Origin: a virus
Virus record (IMG/VR): IMGVR_UViG_3300042328_001188
Location: 1 to 43,084 of that record
Length of the DNA stretch: 43,084 bases
Reading direction: 5' to 3' (one strand)
Shown here: positions 32,013 to 41,276 of the stretch, piece by piece
Layout of the letters: every line of letters begins with the position of its first letter
Numbering within the stretch: position 1 is the stretch's first letter
Translations under genes and position numbers: made by a program
The notes under the pieces: generated by a model
What the model saw: only the letters and a program-made list of their open reading frames with translations
Database searches by the model: none
Told to the model about the DNA's origin: nothing

Positions 32013-33098
32013 ATGCAAAACGAAGAATGTGATATTTTGTATGTTAGTGGTATTTTTGATTATGGTGAATCTGTTAGCGGTAGTTATATATTGTACAAAA
32101 TACTTAAAAAACTTAATTTTACTTTAAAAGTATTACCAATGTTTGATGGTACAAATCACCCCATTGATACCAAAGACTTTTTACCTTATATTCACCCATA
32201 TACACAAAACGCTTTAGAAGTACTTTTAAATACAATACCAAACCATAAAATATTAATAGCATCGGGTAACGATTTTAATGTTGAGTTAATTGAGTATATA
32301 TGTAAAAAATTTGACAGCAAATTTGTACTTATAACAGGTACACATTGGATGTATGGTAATAATAGTGAGTATCCTGAATTAGATGGTGCATTTTATGGTG
32401 ATGTGATTAGTAAGAGAGCTGAAATATATAAATCCATACATTCTTATTTAATTCCCGGCTCAACTCATTCTGTAAATGTACATAATCAAAGTTTACTAAA
32501 AGATATACCATATGAATTGATACCATTTCCATTTGATGAAATTGAAATTGACGATTCTCCAAAAAATCAGCAAACTAAAAAAGTAATACTATGGGGAACA
32601 ACTCAACCAAATCAACCTAGAAAAGGAAAAGATTATTTTGAAAATATATTAGAATGGTTATATAAAAAAGTTGATAATCCAGAAGAAATTCTTATAAAAA
32701 CGATAGGTCCTAAAGCAGAATTAAAAACTAAATTTAACGTTGAATATTTAGGAGTTATTCCGAATAGAACTGAATTATCAAAAATTTATAAAAATGTAAA
32801 AGTGTTTGCATTAACAACAATCGCTGATGCTGGTCCTATGATGGCTACGGAATGTGTTAAAAATAGTACACCCTTAGTATCCTTTTCAACTAACATAGCA
32901 GCTGATTTTGTAAAAGATGGTAAAAATGGTTATATAGTAAATGGTACTGAAGAATATGCGGACAGACTTATAGATATTTTATACAACGATAAATTTCACA
33001 TAGATTTGGATTATGTAAAACAATTTAATTCAGAAGAAATTGTTGTAAACAAATATAATAACTTTTTTAAAAAAATTATAAATGATAACATTTCATAA
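32013..33098 (+). CDS. GT-B glycosyltransferase, GT4-like
   Basis: A 361-aa protein with the interdomain IPFPFDEIEI, a VILWGTTQPNQPRKGKDYF strand-loop at the start of the second domain, and DAGPMMATECVKNSTPLVSF, where the first Glu of E-x7-E is Asp. IAADFVKDGKNGYIV is typical of the WcaC/GT4 C-terminus. It overlaps the fucosyltransferase start by 17 nt. Confidence 0.83.
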   Translation: MQNEECDILYVSGIFDYGESVSGSYILYKILKKLNFTLKVLPMFDGTNHPIDTKDFLPYIHPYTQNALEVLLNTIPNHKILIASGNDFNVELIEYICKKFDSKFVLITGTHWMYGNNSEYPELDGAFYGDVISKRAEIYKSIHSYLIPGSTHSVNVHNQSLLKDIPYELIPFPFDEIEIDDSPKNQQTKKVILWGTTQPNQPRKGKDYFENILEWLYKKVDNPEEILIKTIGPKAELKTKFNVEYLGVIPNRTELSKIYKNVKVFALTTIADAGPMMATECVKNSTPLVSFSTNIAADFVKDGKNGYIVNGTEEYADRLIDILYNDKFHIDLDYVKQFNSEEIVVNKYNNFFKKIINDNIS

Positions 33099-33939
33099 AT
33101 TGGGAGAGTTAGGAAGATTGGGAAATCAATTGTTCCAATATGCAGCGTTAAAGGGATTGGCATTAAAAAATGGATATGAAGTAAAAATACCAAATCCACA
33201 AACAATGAGCTGGCATGGACAAACTTCTTTGTTAGATAAATTTAATATTGAGTGTGAATATGCTACTCAAGATGATATGAATACCTTACAAAATTTATAT
33301 GAAGAGCCAACATGGCAAAAGTATGATGATAAATTCTTTAATGTTCCAGACAATACAACATTACAAGGATTCTTTCAAAGTACATTTTATTTTGAGCACA
33401 TTGAATCTCAAATTAAAAAAGAACTTACTCCTAAAGATGAGTATTTAAACAAAGGTAAAGAATACATTCAATCTTTGAAAGATGAGCATAATTGTGAAAT
33501 AGTAAGTGTGCATGTTAGACGTGGTGATAATATGACAAACGGACAAACTGAACTTATACAGGCATTTGAACCCGGTGGTTTATATGAACAATATTTTACA
33601 AATGCTAAAAAAGTGTTTGACGGTAAAAAAATGAAGTTTTTAATATTCACCGGTGGTCAAAGATTTAATGAAGATAATTCAACTGATGTGGAGTGGTGCA
33701 AGAACTTCTTTAAGGGAGATGAGTTTTTGTTTTCAGAAGGTCAAACACAAATAGATGATTTTTGCAGAATTATGTTATGTGACCATAATATACTTTCGCA
33801 TGCTAGTAGTTTTGGATGGTGGGCAGCATATATAAACCCAAATCCAAATAAAATAGTAGTTGCACCGGAATATTACTCACCGGATTCTCCAACTTTAAAA
33901 AGAGAAAAATTTTATCCAAAAGAATACATTTTAAAATAA
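33082..33939 (+). CDS. Alpha-1,2-fucosyltransferase (GT11)
   Basis: A 285-aa GT11 enzyme with the N-terminal GRLGNQLFQYA (11-21), the GDP-fucose binding VSVHVRRGDN (about 140-149) and the late DFCRIMLCDHNIL, then SHASSFGWWAAY, all hallmark segments. It transfers L-fucose from GDP-fucose to a galactose-type acceptor. The GDP-L-fucose synthase gene lies two genes downstream, so donor production and transfer are both phage-encoded, except for the dehydratase step. Confidence 0.93.
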   Translation: MITFHKLGELGRLGNQLFQYAALKGLALKNGYEVKIPNPQTMSWHGQTSLLDKFNIECEYATQDDMNTLQNLYEEPTWQKYDDKFFNVPDNTTLQGFFQSTFYFEHIESQIKKELTPKDEYLNKGKEYIQSLKDEHNCEIVSVHVRRGDNMTNGQTELIQAFEPGGLYEQYFTNAKKVFDGKKMKFLIFTGGQRFNEDNSTDVEWCKNFFKGDEFLFSEGQTQIDDFCRIMLCDHNILSHASSFGWWAAYINPNPNKIVVAPEYYSPDSPTLKREKFYPKEYILK

Positions 33940-33944
33940 ATAAT

Positions 33945-34646
33945 ATGAATTTAATATTTGACATCGGCTTTAATGTTGGGGAGTTTACACAAACTTGTTT
34001 CAACAAATACAAAAATTGTAATGTAATAGCTGTAGAGGCTAATCCAACACTGTGTAATTCAGTATCACAACACTTTTTTACAAATTACAATTTTACATTA
34101 CATAATAATTTAGTTTCACATACAGAAGGGGAAGAAATTGATTTTTATGTATCCCCATATGCAACCGGAGTGTCTACCGCTTCTACTGAATTTATGCAAA
34201 ACTCTAGATTTACAAAAGGTAGTAAACATCTTCCTGAAAATTCTATTAAATGGAACGAACCAATTAAAATACAATCAATAACAATTGATAGTATGATTGA
34301 AAGATATGGTATGCCTGATTTAATTAAAATAGATGTTGAGGGATACGAGTATAATGTATTAAGTGGATTAACTCAAAAAGCTAATGATATTTGCTTTGAA
34401 TGGCATGAGGAAGAAAGTGAAAGTTTGTATAAAATATTACAACACTTACAAAATATAGGATATACTCAATTTGGAGTAATTGGTTGGTTTGATGAAGGTG
34501 ATGTTTTTCCAAAAGCAACATTTTCAGATAAAGGTGACCCATACTTAGAATATCCTAAAAACTTTTATACTTTAGATGAATTAGAATTGGATAGACTATT
34601 AAATCCAACACGTAGGATAAATTACGGAATGTTTTTTGCAAAATAA
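33945..34646 (+). CDS. FkbM-family methyltransferase
   Basis: A 233-aa protein with FDIGFNVGEFT (motif I, 5-15), VIAVEANP (motif II), and LIKIDVEGYEYNVLSG, the FkbM signature. These enzymes O-methylate sugars in polysaccharides and antibiotics. Located between the fucosyltransferase and GDP-fucose synthase genes, it may cap or methylate fucose. Confidence 0.88.
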   Translation: MNLIFDIGFNVGEFTQTCFNKYKNCNVIAVEANPTLCNSVSQHFFTNYNFTLHNNLVSHTEGEEIDFYVSPYATGVSTASTEFMQNSRFTKGSKHLPENSIKWNEPIKIQSITIDSMIERYGMPDLIKIDVEGYEYNVLSGLTQKANDICFEWHEEESESLYKILQHLQNIGYTQFGVIGWFDEGDVFPKATFSDKGDPYLEYPKNFYTLDELELDRLLNPTRRINYGMFFAK

Positions 34647-34652
34647 AAAATT

Positions 34653-35606
34653 ATGAATATAGAACAATTTAAAAACAAAAAGATTTTAATCACCGGAGCT
34701 AGTGGTTTCGTTGGTAAAAATTTAGTAGAAGAACTACAATCAAAAGGATTTACGAATCTTTTAACACCAACATCAACTGAAGCTGATTTGACTGTTGAGG
34801 CCGATGTAAAAAAGTACTTTGAGGAAAACAAACCTGAAGTTGTATTACACATAGCTGGTTTGGTTGGTGGAATTGCTGCTAATAAAGCAAGACCGGGTGA
34901 TTTCTTTTATAAGAACGCAATGATGAGTGTATTAATCAATCATTACTCTTATATCAATGGTGTTGAGAAATTAGTATCATTAGCAGCAGGATGTGGATAT
35001 CCAAAAGATATTCCTGTACCATTTTCAGAAGATGACTTTTGGAACGGATTGCCTGATATGAATTCGTATGGTTATTCATTAGCTAAGAAAAACTTAGTAA
35101 TTGGTGGATGGGCATATAGAGAGCAATATGGTTTCAATACAACGGTATTATTACCAGCTAATCTTTACGGACCTTATGATAACTTTCATTTAGAAAATTC
35201 GCATGTAATTCCTGCATTGATTAGAAAGTTCATCGCAGCTAAAGAATCAAATTCACCAACCGTTGAAGTTTGGGGAACTGGTGTAGCAACTAGAGAATTT
35301 TTATATGTTGGTGATACTGTTAAAGCAATCATAGATGCTATGGCTTGTAATGAAACAGGTCCTTTCAATTTAGGAACTGGTGTGGAAACATCCATTAAAG
35401 AATTGAATGAAGCTATTGCTAAATTGGTAGGATATGAAGGTGAGATTGTTTGGGATACAACTAGACCAGATGGACAACCTAAGAGATTCTACGATATGAG
35501 TAAGTTCAAAGAAACATTTGGTTATGTACCAAACACAACTTTAGAAGATGGATTGAGAGAAACAATTGAGTGGTATTCAAACAACAAAGAAACAGCAAGA
35601 TTATAA
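34653..35606 (+). CDS. fcl: GDP-L-fucose synthase
   Basis: A 317-aa extended SDR. NADP-binding GASGFVG (15-21), HIAGLVGGIAAN, SLAAGCGYPKD (Ser of the triad), SYGYSLAKK (Tyr-x3-Lys) and WGTGVATREFLYVGD are the known fingerprint of GDP-4-keto-6-deoxymannose epimerase/reductase. It makes GDP-L-fucose from the product of GDP-mannose 4,6-dehydratase, which is not in the window and must come from the host or elsewhere in the phage. Confidence 0.93.
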   Translation: MNIEQFKNKKILITGASGFVGKNLVEELQSKGFTNLLTPTSTEADLTVEADVKKYFEENKPEVVLHIAGLVGGIAANKARPGDFFYKNAMMSVLINHYSYINGVEKLVSLAAGCGYPKDIPVPFSEDDFWNGLPDMNSYGYSLAKKNLVIGGWAYREQYGFNTTVLLPANLYGPYDNFHLENSHVIPALIRKFIAAKESNSPTVEVWGTGVATREFLYVGDTVKAIIDAMACNETGPFNLGTGVETSIKELNEAIAKLVGYEGEIVWDTTRPDGQPKRFYDMSKFKETFGYVPNTTLEDGLRETIEWYSNNKETARL

Positions 35607-36580
35607 TGAAAAAAATATTAGTTACAGGCGGTGCCGGATTCATAGGTTCTCATTTAGTTAAGAGATTAGTTAAGCAAGGACATGACATTACGGTAATTGA
35701 TAATTTGGAAAGAGGTAAGATAGAATTTTTATCAGATATTATTACTGATATTAAAATGGTTCATACTGATTTAACTGATTATGATGAATGTAGTAGATAT
35801 TTTATTGGTAAAGATATGGTAATTCACTTAGCATCTAAAGTGGGTGGTATTGGTACTTACCTATCCAAACCATATGATGTGATGAACTCAAATATGAAAA
35901 TGGATAGTAATGTATTGAGGGGTATCATTGAAAACAAAATAGATACATACTTCTACGCATCATCGGCACACATTTATCCAAAGGAATTACAAACACTAGC
36001 AGATTCTCCAATGATTAAAGAATCAGATGCTTACCCAGCTAATCCTGAACTATCATATGGTTGGGCAAAGTTGATTGGTGAGAAAGCAATTGAATCAGCA
36101 GTAGTTGAGAATGACTGGATGAAAGTAGCAATAGCAAGATTCATTGGCATCTACGGACCAAATCAGGACTTTAAGTTAGAGAGTGGTTCGGTTATTCCTG
36201 TATTCTCACATAGAGCAATCAAATATCCTGAAGTAGCATTTAGTGTATGGGGAACTGGAAAGGAAACTCGTTCTTATTGTTTCATTGATGATGCATTAGA
36301 TTGTATTGAGAAGATGATTAAAGCAATGGATACTAAACAAATCGTTGGACCATATAATGTTGGTAAGGGTGAAAGATGTACCATTGAAGATATAGCAAAC
36401 ACTGTTGTTGAGATTAGTGGTAAGGATATTAACATTGAATGGGATACAACAAAGAACACAGTCATTTGGGGACAATGGTGTGATTGTAGTTTAGCAAAAA
36501 AAGAATTAGGTTGGGAAGCACAAACATCTTTAAGAGATGGATTAACAATAGTATATAACGATATAAAACAAAGAGTATGA
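35606..36580 (+). CDS. NAD-dependent epimerase/dehydratase (extended SDR)
   Basis: A 324-aa extended SDR, start set at ATG 35606, which overlaps the previous stop by one base (TAATG); a longer frame reaches back into fcl but adds nothing family-like. GGAGFIG (8-14), HLASKVGGIGTY, YASSAHIYP and YGWAKLIGEKA are visible. ASKVGG and WGTGKETRSY recall GDP-mannose 3,5-epimerase-like enzymes. Substrate uncertain. Confidence 0.85.
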   Translation: MKKILVTGGAGFIGSHLVKRLVKQGHDITVIDNLERGKIEFLSDIITDIKMVHTDLTDYDECSRYFIGKDMVIHLASKVGGIGTYLSKPYDVMNSNMKMDSNVLRGIIENKIDTYFYASSAHIYPKELQTLADSPMIKESDAYPANPELSYGWAKLIGEKAIESAVVENDWMKVAIARFIGIYGPNQDFKLESGSVIPVFSHRAIKYPEVAFSVWGTGKETRSYCFIDDALDCIEKMIKAMDTKQIVGPYNVGKGERCTIEDIANTVVEISGKDINIEWDTTKNTVIWGQWCDCSLAKKELGWEAQTSLRDGLTIVYNDIKQRV

Positions 36581-37512
36581 AAGTATTAATTACGGGAGGA
36601 GCTGGTTATTTAGGTTCAAATTTAACTAGACATTTATTAGAGGTAGGTTACTCTGTTACGGTATTGGACAATTTAATGTATGACCAAGTAACTTTATTAC
36701 ATTTATTTGGCAATCCTAAATTTCAATTTGAATTAGGTGATGTAATAGATAAAAAACTTTTACAAGAGTTAGTAGGATTAAATGATGTGATTATTCCATT
36801 AGCAGCAATTGTGGGTATGCCTGCATGTAAAGCTAATCCGGAATTAACGGTAGCTGTAAATTATCAGCAAGTAGCTGATATTGTTGAGGTATTAAGAGAT
36901 GACCAAAAATTAATCCTACCTAATACTAACTCACAATATGGTTCATCTGATTCAATTATTACGGAAGAATCACCATTCAATCCATTATCACTTTACGCTA
37001 AAACTAAATGTGATGCGGAGAACATTATGTTAGAAAATGGAAATGGAGTATCATTAAGATTAGCAACTGTATTTGGTGTATCGCCACGTATGAGAACTGA
37101 TTTATTAGTAAACGATTTCGTATATAAGAGTGTAGTGGATGGATACTTAGTATTATTTGAAGCACACTTTAAAAGAAACTACATTCATGTTCAGGATATA
37201 GCTCGTACATTCCAATTTATTATTGAGAATTATGATAAGTGCAAAGGACACGCATTCAATGTAGGTTTATCAACTGCTAACTTAAGCAAATTAGAATTAG
37301 CAGAAAAAATTAAATCACACATTCCATCATTGGTGATTAAGCAAGATGATTTTAAAGAAGATTTTGATAAGAGAAACTATATTGTATCAAATGAGAAGTT
37401 AGAATCTTTAGGATGGAAACCAATTTATGATTTAGATTACGGAATCAAACAGTTGATATCAGCTTACAAAATAGTAATAAATAAAAACAATCAAAATTTT
37501 ACAAACCTTTAA
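36577..37512 (+). CDS. NAD-dependent epimerase/dehydratase (extended SDR)
   Basis: A 311-aa extended SDR with GGAGYLG (7-13), PLAAIVGMPACKANP, NTNSQYGSSD, YAKTKCDAE and RNYIHVQDIART. It overlaps the previous SDR by 4 nt (ATGA) and is the third SDR of its type in a row. Related proteins are found in sugar clusters of many Bacteria; the actual sugar cannot be told. Confidence 0.85.
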   Translation: MKVLITGGAGYLGSNLTRHLLEVGYSVTVLDNLMYDQVTLLHLFGNPKFQFELGDVIDKKLLQELVGLNDVIIPLAAIVGMPACKANPELTVAVNYQQVADIVEVLRDDQKLILPNTNSQYGSSDSIITEESPFNPLSLYAKTKCDAENIMLENGNGVSLRLATVFGVSPRMRTDLLVNDFVYKSVVDGYLVLFEAHFKRNYIHVQDIARTFQFIIENYDKCKGHAFNVGLSTANLSKLELAEKIKSHIPSLVIKQDDFKEDFDKRNYIVSNEKLESLGWKPIYDLDYGIKQLISAYKIVINKNNQNFTNL

Positions 37513-37514
37513 TT

Positions 37515-37919
37515 ATGGCAGATAGAAAGTACTTACCAACATTGAGTGAATTAGTAGATAGATTATCTATCGTACAATTGAAAGAAGTGTTTATTGCTGA
37601 ACACAAAGCAGAATATGCAGAAGAGATTAACGCAATTGTACATGATATTCAATTATATTTGGATGAGAGTAAAGAACCAATTACAGCAGAAACAATCAGA
37701 GCAATTGTAGTGTTATCACAAATGAACTTACATATTTGGCATAATGAATCAAACTATCGTAAGGGAATCAAAGATGGTAACAATTTAGAATTAACACACG
37801 GATTGAATGGTATCCGTAACGTAGCTAAGAATAAGATTCAAGAAGTTATGGGTGGTAGAAAGGATTATAAAATTGATTGCTTAGCAGCCGATTTTAAAGA
37901 TTGGGAAATAAGTTGGTAA
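37515..37919 (+). CDS. Hypothetical protein in sugar cluster, 134 aa
   Basis: A helical protein with LPTLSELVDRLSIVQLKEVFI near the N-terminus. I have a recollection of similar LxELxDRLxIxxLK proteins in sugar clusters of phages but know no function. The body is helical and ends DFKDWEISW. It could be a partner subunit of the PfkB-like kinase encoded 11 nt downstream. Confidence 0.7.
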   Translation: MADRKYLPTLSELVDRLSIVQLKEVFIAEHKAEYAEEINAIVHDIQLYLDESKEPITAETIRAIVVLSQMNLHIWHNESNYRKGIKDGNNLELTHGLNGIRNVAKNKIQEVMGGRKDYKIDCLAADFKDWEISW

Positions 37920-37930
37920 AATAAAAATTT

Positions 37931-38686
37931 ATGAAAATATTAGTTATAGGAGATAGTTGTAAAGATGTATTCATCTATGGTACAGCCAATAGGTTGTGTC
38001 CTGAAGCTCCTGTGCCTGTATTCATTCCTAAAAGAAAAACGGAAACAGGTGGTATGGCAGCTAATGTATATGAGAATATAGAATCACTAAATGTTGAAGT
38101 TGATTTGATAACAAATTCAGAACCTATCACAAAGACAAGATATGTTGAGGAAAAAACAAATCACCAAATTATTAGAGTTGATTCAGATGCAACAAAATCA
38201 CAAAGAGTTGAAGGATTGGAACATATACCATATTCAAACTATTGTGCCGTAATTATATCAGATTACAACAAAGGGTTTTTGGAGTATGATGATATTGAAT
38301 ACATTTGTTCAAAGCATGATACGGTATTCATTGATACTAAAAAGATTGTGAATGAAAAAATGTTGGGAGCTAAGTTCATTAAAATAAATGAACATGAGTA
38401 TGAAAACAATATCGCAGCTGGGCAATACTTCAAAGAATTCTACGATAAGTTAATTGTAACTATGAGTGGTAAGGGATGCAAGTATATGGAGAAAGAGTTC
38501 AATGTTGACGAAGTGGAAGTGAGAGATAATAGTGGAGCAGGTGATTCATTCATATCAGCATTAACAATTGAATATTGTAGAAGTAAGAATATTGATAAAG
38601 CTATTGTGTATGCTAATGAATGTGCTACAATCGCAGTTCAACACAAAGGAGTAACGAAGGTTGGTAATCATATTAAAATTTACTAA
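37931..38686 (+). CDS. PfkB/ribokinase-family carbohydrate kinase, HldE N-domain-like
   Basis: A 251-aa kinase. RLCPEAPVPVF (21-31) and TGGMAANV (39-46) match the start of HldE/RfaE heptose-7-phosphate kinases, and DNSGAGDSF (about 199-207) is the PfkB catalytic signature with the Asp base. It is shorter than the usual 310-320 aa. Next to it is a gene fusing a HAD phosphatase to a nucleotidyltransferase, the same order of activities needed for NDP-heptose. Confidence 0.83.
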   Translation: MKILVIGDSCKDVFIYGTANRLCPEAPVPVFIPKRKTETGGMAANVYENIESLNVEVDLITNSEPITKTRYVEEKTNHQIIRVDSDATKSQRVEGLEHIPYSNYCAVIISDYNKGFLEYDDIEYICSKHDTVFIDTKKIVNEKMLGAKFIKINEHEYENNIAAGQYFKEFYDKLIVTMSGKGCKYMEKEFNVDEVEVRDNSGAGDSFISALTIEYCRSKNIDKAIVYANECATIAVQHKGVTKVGNHIKIY

Positions 38687-40050
38687 TGACAAAATTAATT
38701 ATCTTTGACTTGGATGGTGTGCTGGTTGAAGCAAAGCAAATACACTATGATACATTAAATCAAGCTCTAAGAGAAATAGATGAAAAATATATAATATCTG
38801 AAGCTGAGCATCTATCCACATATGATGGATTAAAGACAACACAAAAGTTAGAGTTACTTACTAAAAACAAAGGATTACATCCTGAATTTTATGATGATAT
38901 TTGGTATAGAAAGCAACATCTAACTATTGAAGCTATTTCACAATTACAACCAGATTCACAAAAAATTGAATTGTTTAAAGAGTTGAGAGATGGGGGATAT
39001 AAGTTAGCATGTGCTTCAAACTCAATTAGAAGGTCTGTGTTAGTTATGTTAGCAAAGATAGGTATAATTGAGTATATGGACTTAATCATCTCCAATGAGG
39101 ACGTAAAGAACTCTAAACCGCATCCTGAGATGTATTGGAAGGCAATGAGTATGATGAGTGTGTTGCCGGAAGAAACCCTAATTGTAGAAGATTCACCACA
39201 TGGTTTATTGGCGGCAAGTAGAAGTAGAGCAAATGTATTGAGAGTAGATAATCCAAAAGATTTGGTAATTTCAAAAATTATTCGTAAATTAGAACAAACT
39301 AAAAAAGTTATGAGCATACCAAAATGGCAAGGTGGTAAGATGAATGTACTTATCCCAATGGCCGGAGCTGGAAGTAGATTCCAACAAGCAGGTTATACAT
39401 TTCCAAAACCACTAATTGATGTGGAAGGTAAACCAATGATTCAGGTTGTAGTAGATAACCTAAACATAGAAGCTACATACATTTATGTAGTTCAAAAAGA
39501 ACATAGAGAGAAGTACAACTTAGATACTCTATTAAACTTAATAACTCCTAATTGTAAGATTGTGGAAGTTGATGGTTTGACAGAGGGAGCTGCTTGTACA
39601 ACTCTATTAGCTAAGGAACATATTGATAATGATGCTCCTTTAGTTATGGCAAACTCTGACCAATTCGTAGAATGGGATAGTAATGAGTTTATGTATAAGA
39701 TGATTGAACAAAAAGTAGATGGTGGTATCTTAACATTTACAGCAACACATCCTAAATGGTCATTTGCTAAAGTAGATGAGTATGGATATGTAACGGAAGT
39801 AGCAGAGAAGAATCCAATTTCAGATATTGCAACTGTTGGAGTTTACTATTGGGCTAAAGGTTCTGATTATGTAAAGTATGCAGAACAAATGATTGAAAAG
39901 AATATCAGAACTAACAATGAGTTTTATACTTGCCCAACTTTTAACGAAGCAATTGCGGATGGTAAAAAAATAAAAACATTTAACATTGATAAGATGTGGG
40001 GATTGGGAACGCCAGAAGATTTAAAATATTACTTAGAAAACAAAAAATAA
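38686..40050 (+). CDS. HAD phosphatase - sugar nucleotidyltransferase fusion
   Basis: A 454-aa two-domain enzyme. Residues 1 to about 200 are a HAD phosphatase of the phosphoglucomutase/GmhB kind (FDLDGVLV with Asp8 and Asp10, CASNS, KPHPEMYW, VEDSPHGLLAA). From Met219, MNVLIPMAGAGSRF, then FPKPLIDVEGKPMI begins a nucleotidyltransferase of the glucose-1-phosphate thymidylyltransferase type, with NSDQFVEW as the metal-binding part. Kinase, phosphatase and NTP transfer are thus coded in two adjacent genes. The ATG codon for Met219 (39340) could allow the second domain to be made alone. Confidence 0.9.
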   Translation: MTKLIIFDLDGVLVEAKQIHYDTLNQALREIDEKYIISEAEHLSTYDGLKTTQKLELLTKNKGLHPEFYDDIWYRKQHLTIEAISQLQPDSQKIELFKELRDGGYKLACASNSIRRSVLVMLAKIGIIEYMDLIISNEDVKNSKPHPEMYWKAMSMMSVLPEETLIVEDSPHGLLAASRSRANVLRVDNPKDLVISKIIRKLEQTKKVMSIPKWQGGKMNVLIPMAGAGSRFQQAGYTFPKPLIDVEGKPMIQVVVDNLNIEATYIYVVQKEHREKYNLDTLLNLITPNCKIVEVDGLTEGAACTTLLAKEHIDNDAPLVMANSDQFVEWDSNEFMYKMIEQKVDGGILTFTATHPKWSFAKVDEYGYVTEVAEKNPISDIATVGVYYWAKGSDYVKYAEQMIEKNIRTNNEFYTCPTFNEAIADGKKIKTFNIDKMWGLGTPEDLKYYLENKK

Positions 40051-41276
40051 TGACACAAAATCAACCGGTTACATTTATAATTCCTTGTAGAAATAATCTA
40101 AAGTATTTGCAGCAAGCAGTTCAAAGTATAGAAACTCATTATGGAGAATATCATCATATTGTTATATTAGATGATGCTTCAACCGATGGTACTAATGATT
40201 GGGTAAGTTCAATAAATAAACCAAATATTATATCATATAGAAATGGTGGACCTGATAGAGTGGGACATACTGTGTTATATGATATTGGTATTAAATTAGC
40301 AACAACTCCCATAGTTACAATTCTACATTCAGATATGATTGTAACACAAAACTATGTTGGTAATATGTTAAAGCATTTAAAACCATTGACTGTAGTTTCT
40401 GCTACTCGTATTGAACCACCATTACATCCACCGGGTCCTGAAAAGTATGTTAAGGATTTTGGTATGGAGCCTGAAACATTTGATAATTCGTCTTTTCAAA
40501 AGTTTGTATATGAAACGGAATATACAACGGAGGGAAAAACCACAAAAGGTATCTTTGCACCTTGGATGTTATATAAAGAAGATTTTGCACAAATAGGTGG
40601 ACATGATTTATTATTTGCACCAATGGAGTTAGAAGATTCGGATATATTCAATAGATTCCATTTACAGCAATATGAATTAATACAAAGTAGAGATGCTTTT
40701 GTATATCATATGACTTGTAGAGGTAGTAGATTTAAAGATGGTATTGAAATTGAAAGAGAGATACCATTACCAGACGGAACTATTTGGTATAAACCTAAAG
40801 ATTCGGAAGAATATACAAAATTAAGAAATAATAAATTTAGAGAATGGTGGAGAAAATGGCATACTGATGTATTGCATGATGACCTTATGATGCCAATAGT
40901 TCCAAATAGATATACTACTTCATTTGTAGTTCATAATTGTAATCCACATCTTTTGGGAGTATTGGAACCTTGGTGCGATGACATATATATTGATTGTGAT
41001 TTTGGAAGTTATGTAGCTAGTGAGGAAAATGAATCAATGTTTAAGATAACGGATAAAGTACATAATATTGGGGATGTTATGAAAAATGATGTGCAAATAT
41101 TATTTGATGGTAGTAAACTAACAAATGAACATTATACACAATTCATAAAAAACATACCATTTATAGTTCAGCAAACTGATTCAATTGGAAGTTTTGAATG
41201 GGATATATTCCAACTTCACATACTTAATTTAAGAACAAAAGATATGGTACAGCCATTCTTCAAAAATATATTTTAA
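40050..41276 (+). CDS. GT2-family glycosyltransferase with C-terminal extension
   Basis: A 408-aa enzyme with start at ATG 40050, overlapping the upstream stop (TAATG). PVTFIIPCRNNLKYLQQAV, ILDDASTDGTNDW and ILHSDMIV (DxD-type) are GT2 motifs; MELEDSDIF is the ED catalytic site. Residues after about 290 (VVHNCNPHLLGVLEPWCDDIYID) form an extra domain of unknown role. Confidence 0.87.
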   Translation: MTQNQPVTFIIPCRNNLKYLQQAVQSIETHYGEYHHIVILDDASTDGTNDWVSSINKPNIISYRNGGPDRVGHTVLYDIGIKLATTPIVTILHSDMIVTQNYVGNMLKHLKPLTVVSATRIEPPLHPPGPEKYVKDFGMEPETFDNSSFQKFVYETEYTTEGKTTKGIFAPWMLYKEDFAQIGGHDLLFAPMELEDSDIFNRFHLQQYELIQSRDAFVYHMTCRGSRFKDGIEIEREIPLPDGTIWYKPKDSEEYTKLRNNKFREWWRKWHTDVLHDDLMMPIVPNRYTTSFVVHNCNPHLLGVLEPWCDDIYIDCDFGSYVASEENESMFKITDKVHNIGDVMKNDVQILFDGSKLTNEHYTQFIKNIPFIVQQTDSIGSFEWDIFQLHILNLRTKDMVQPFFKNIF

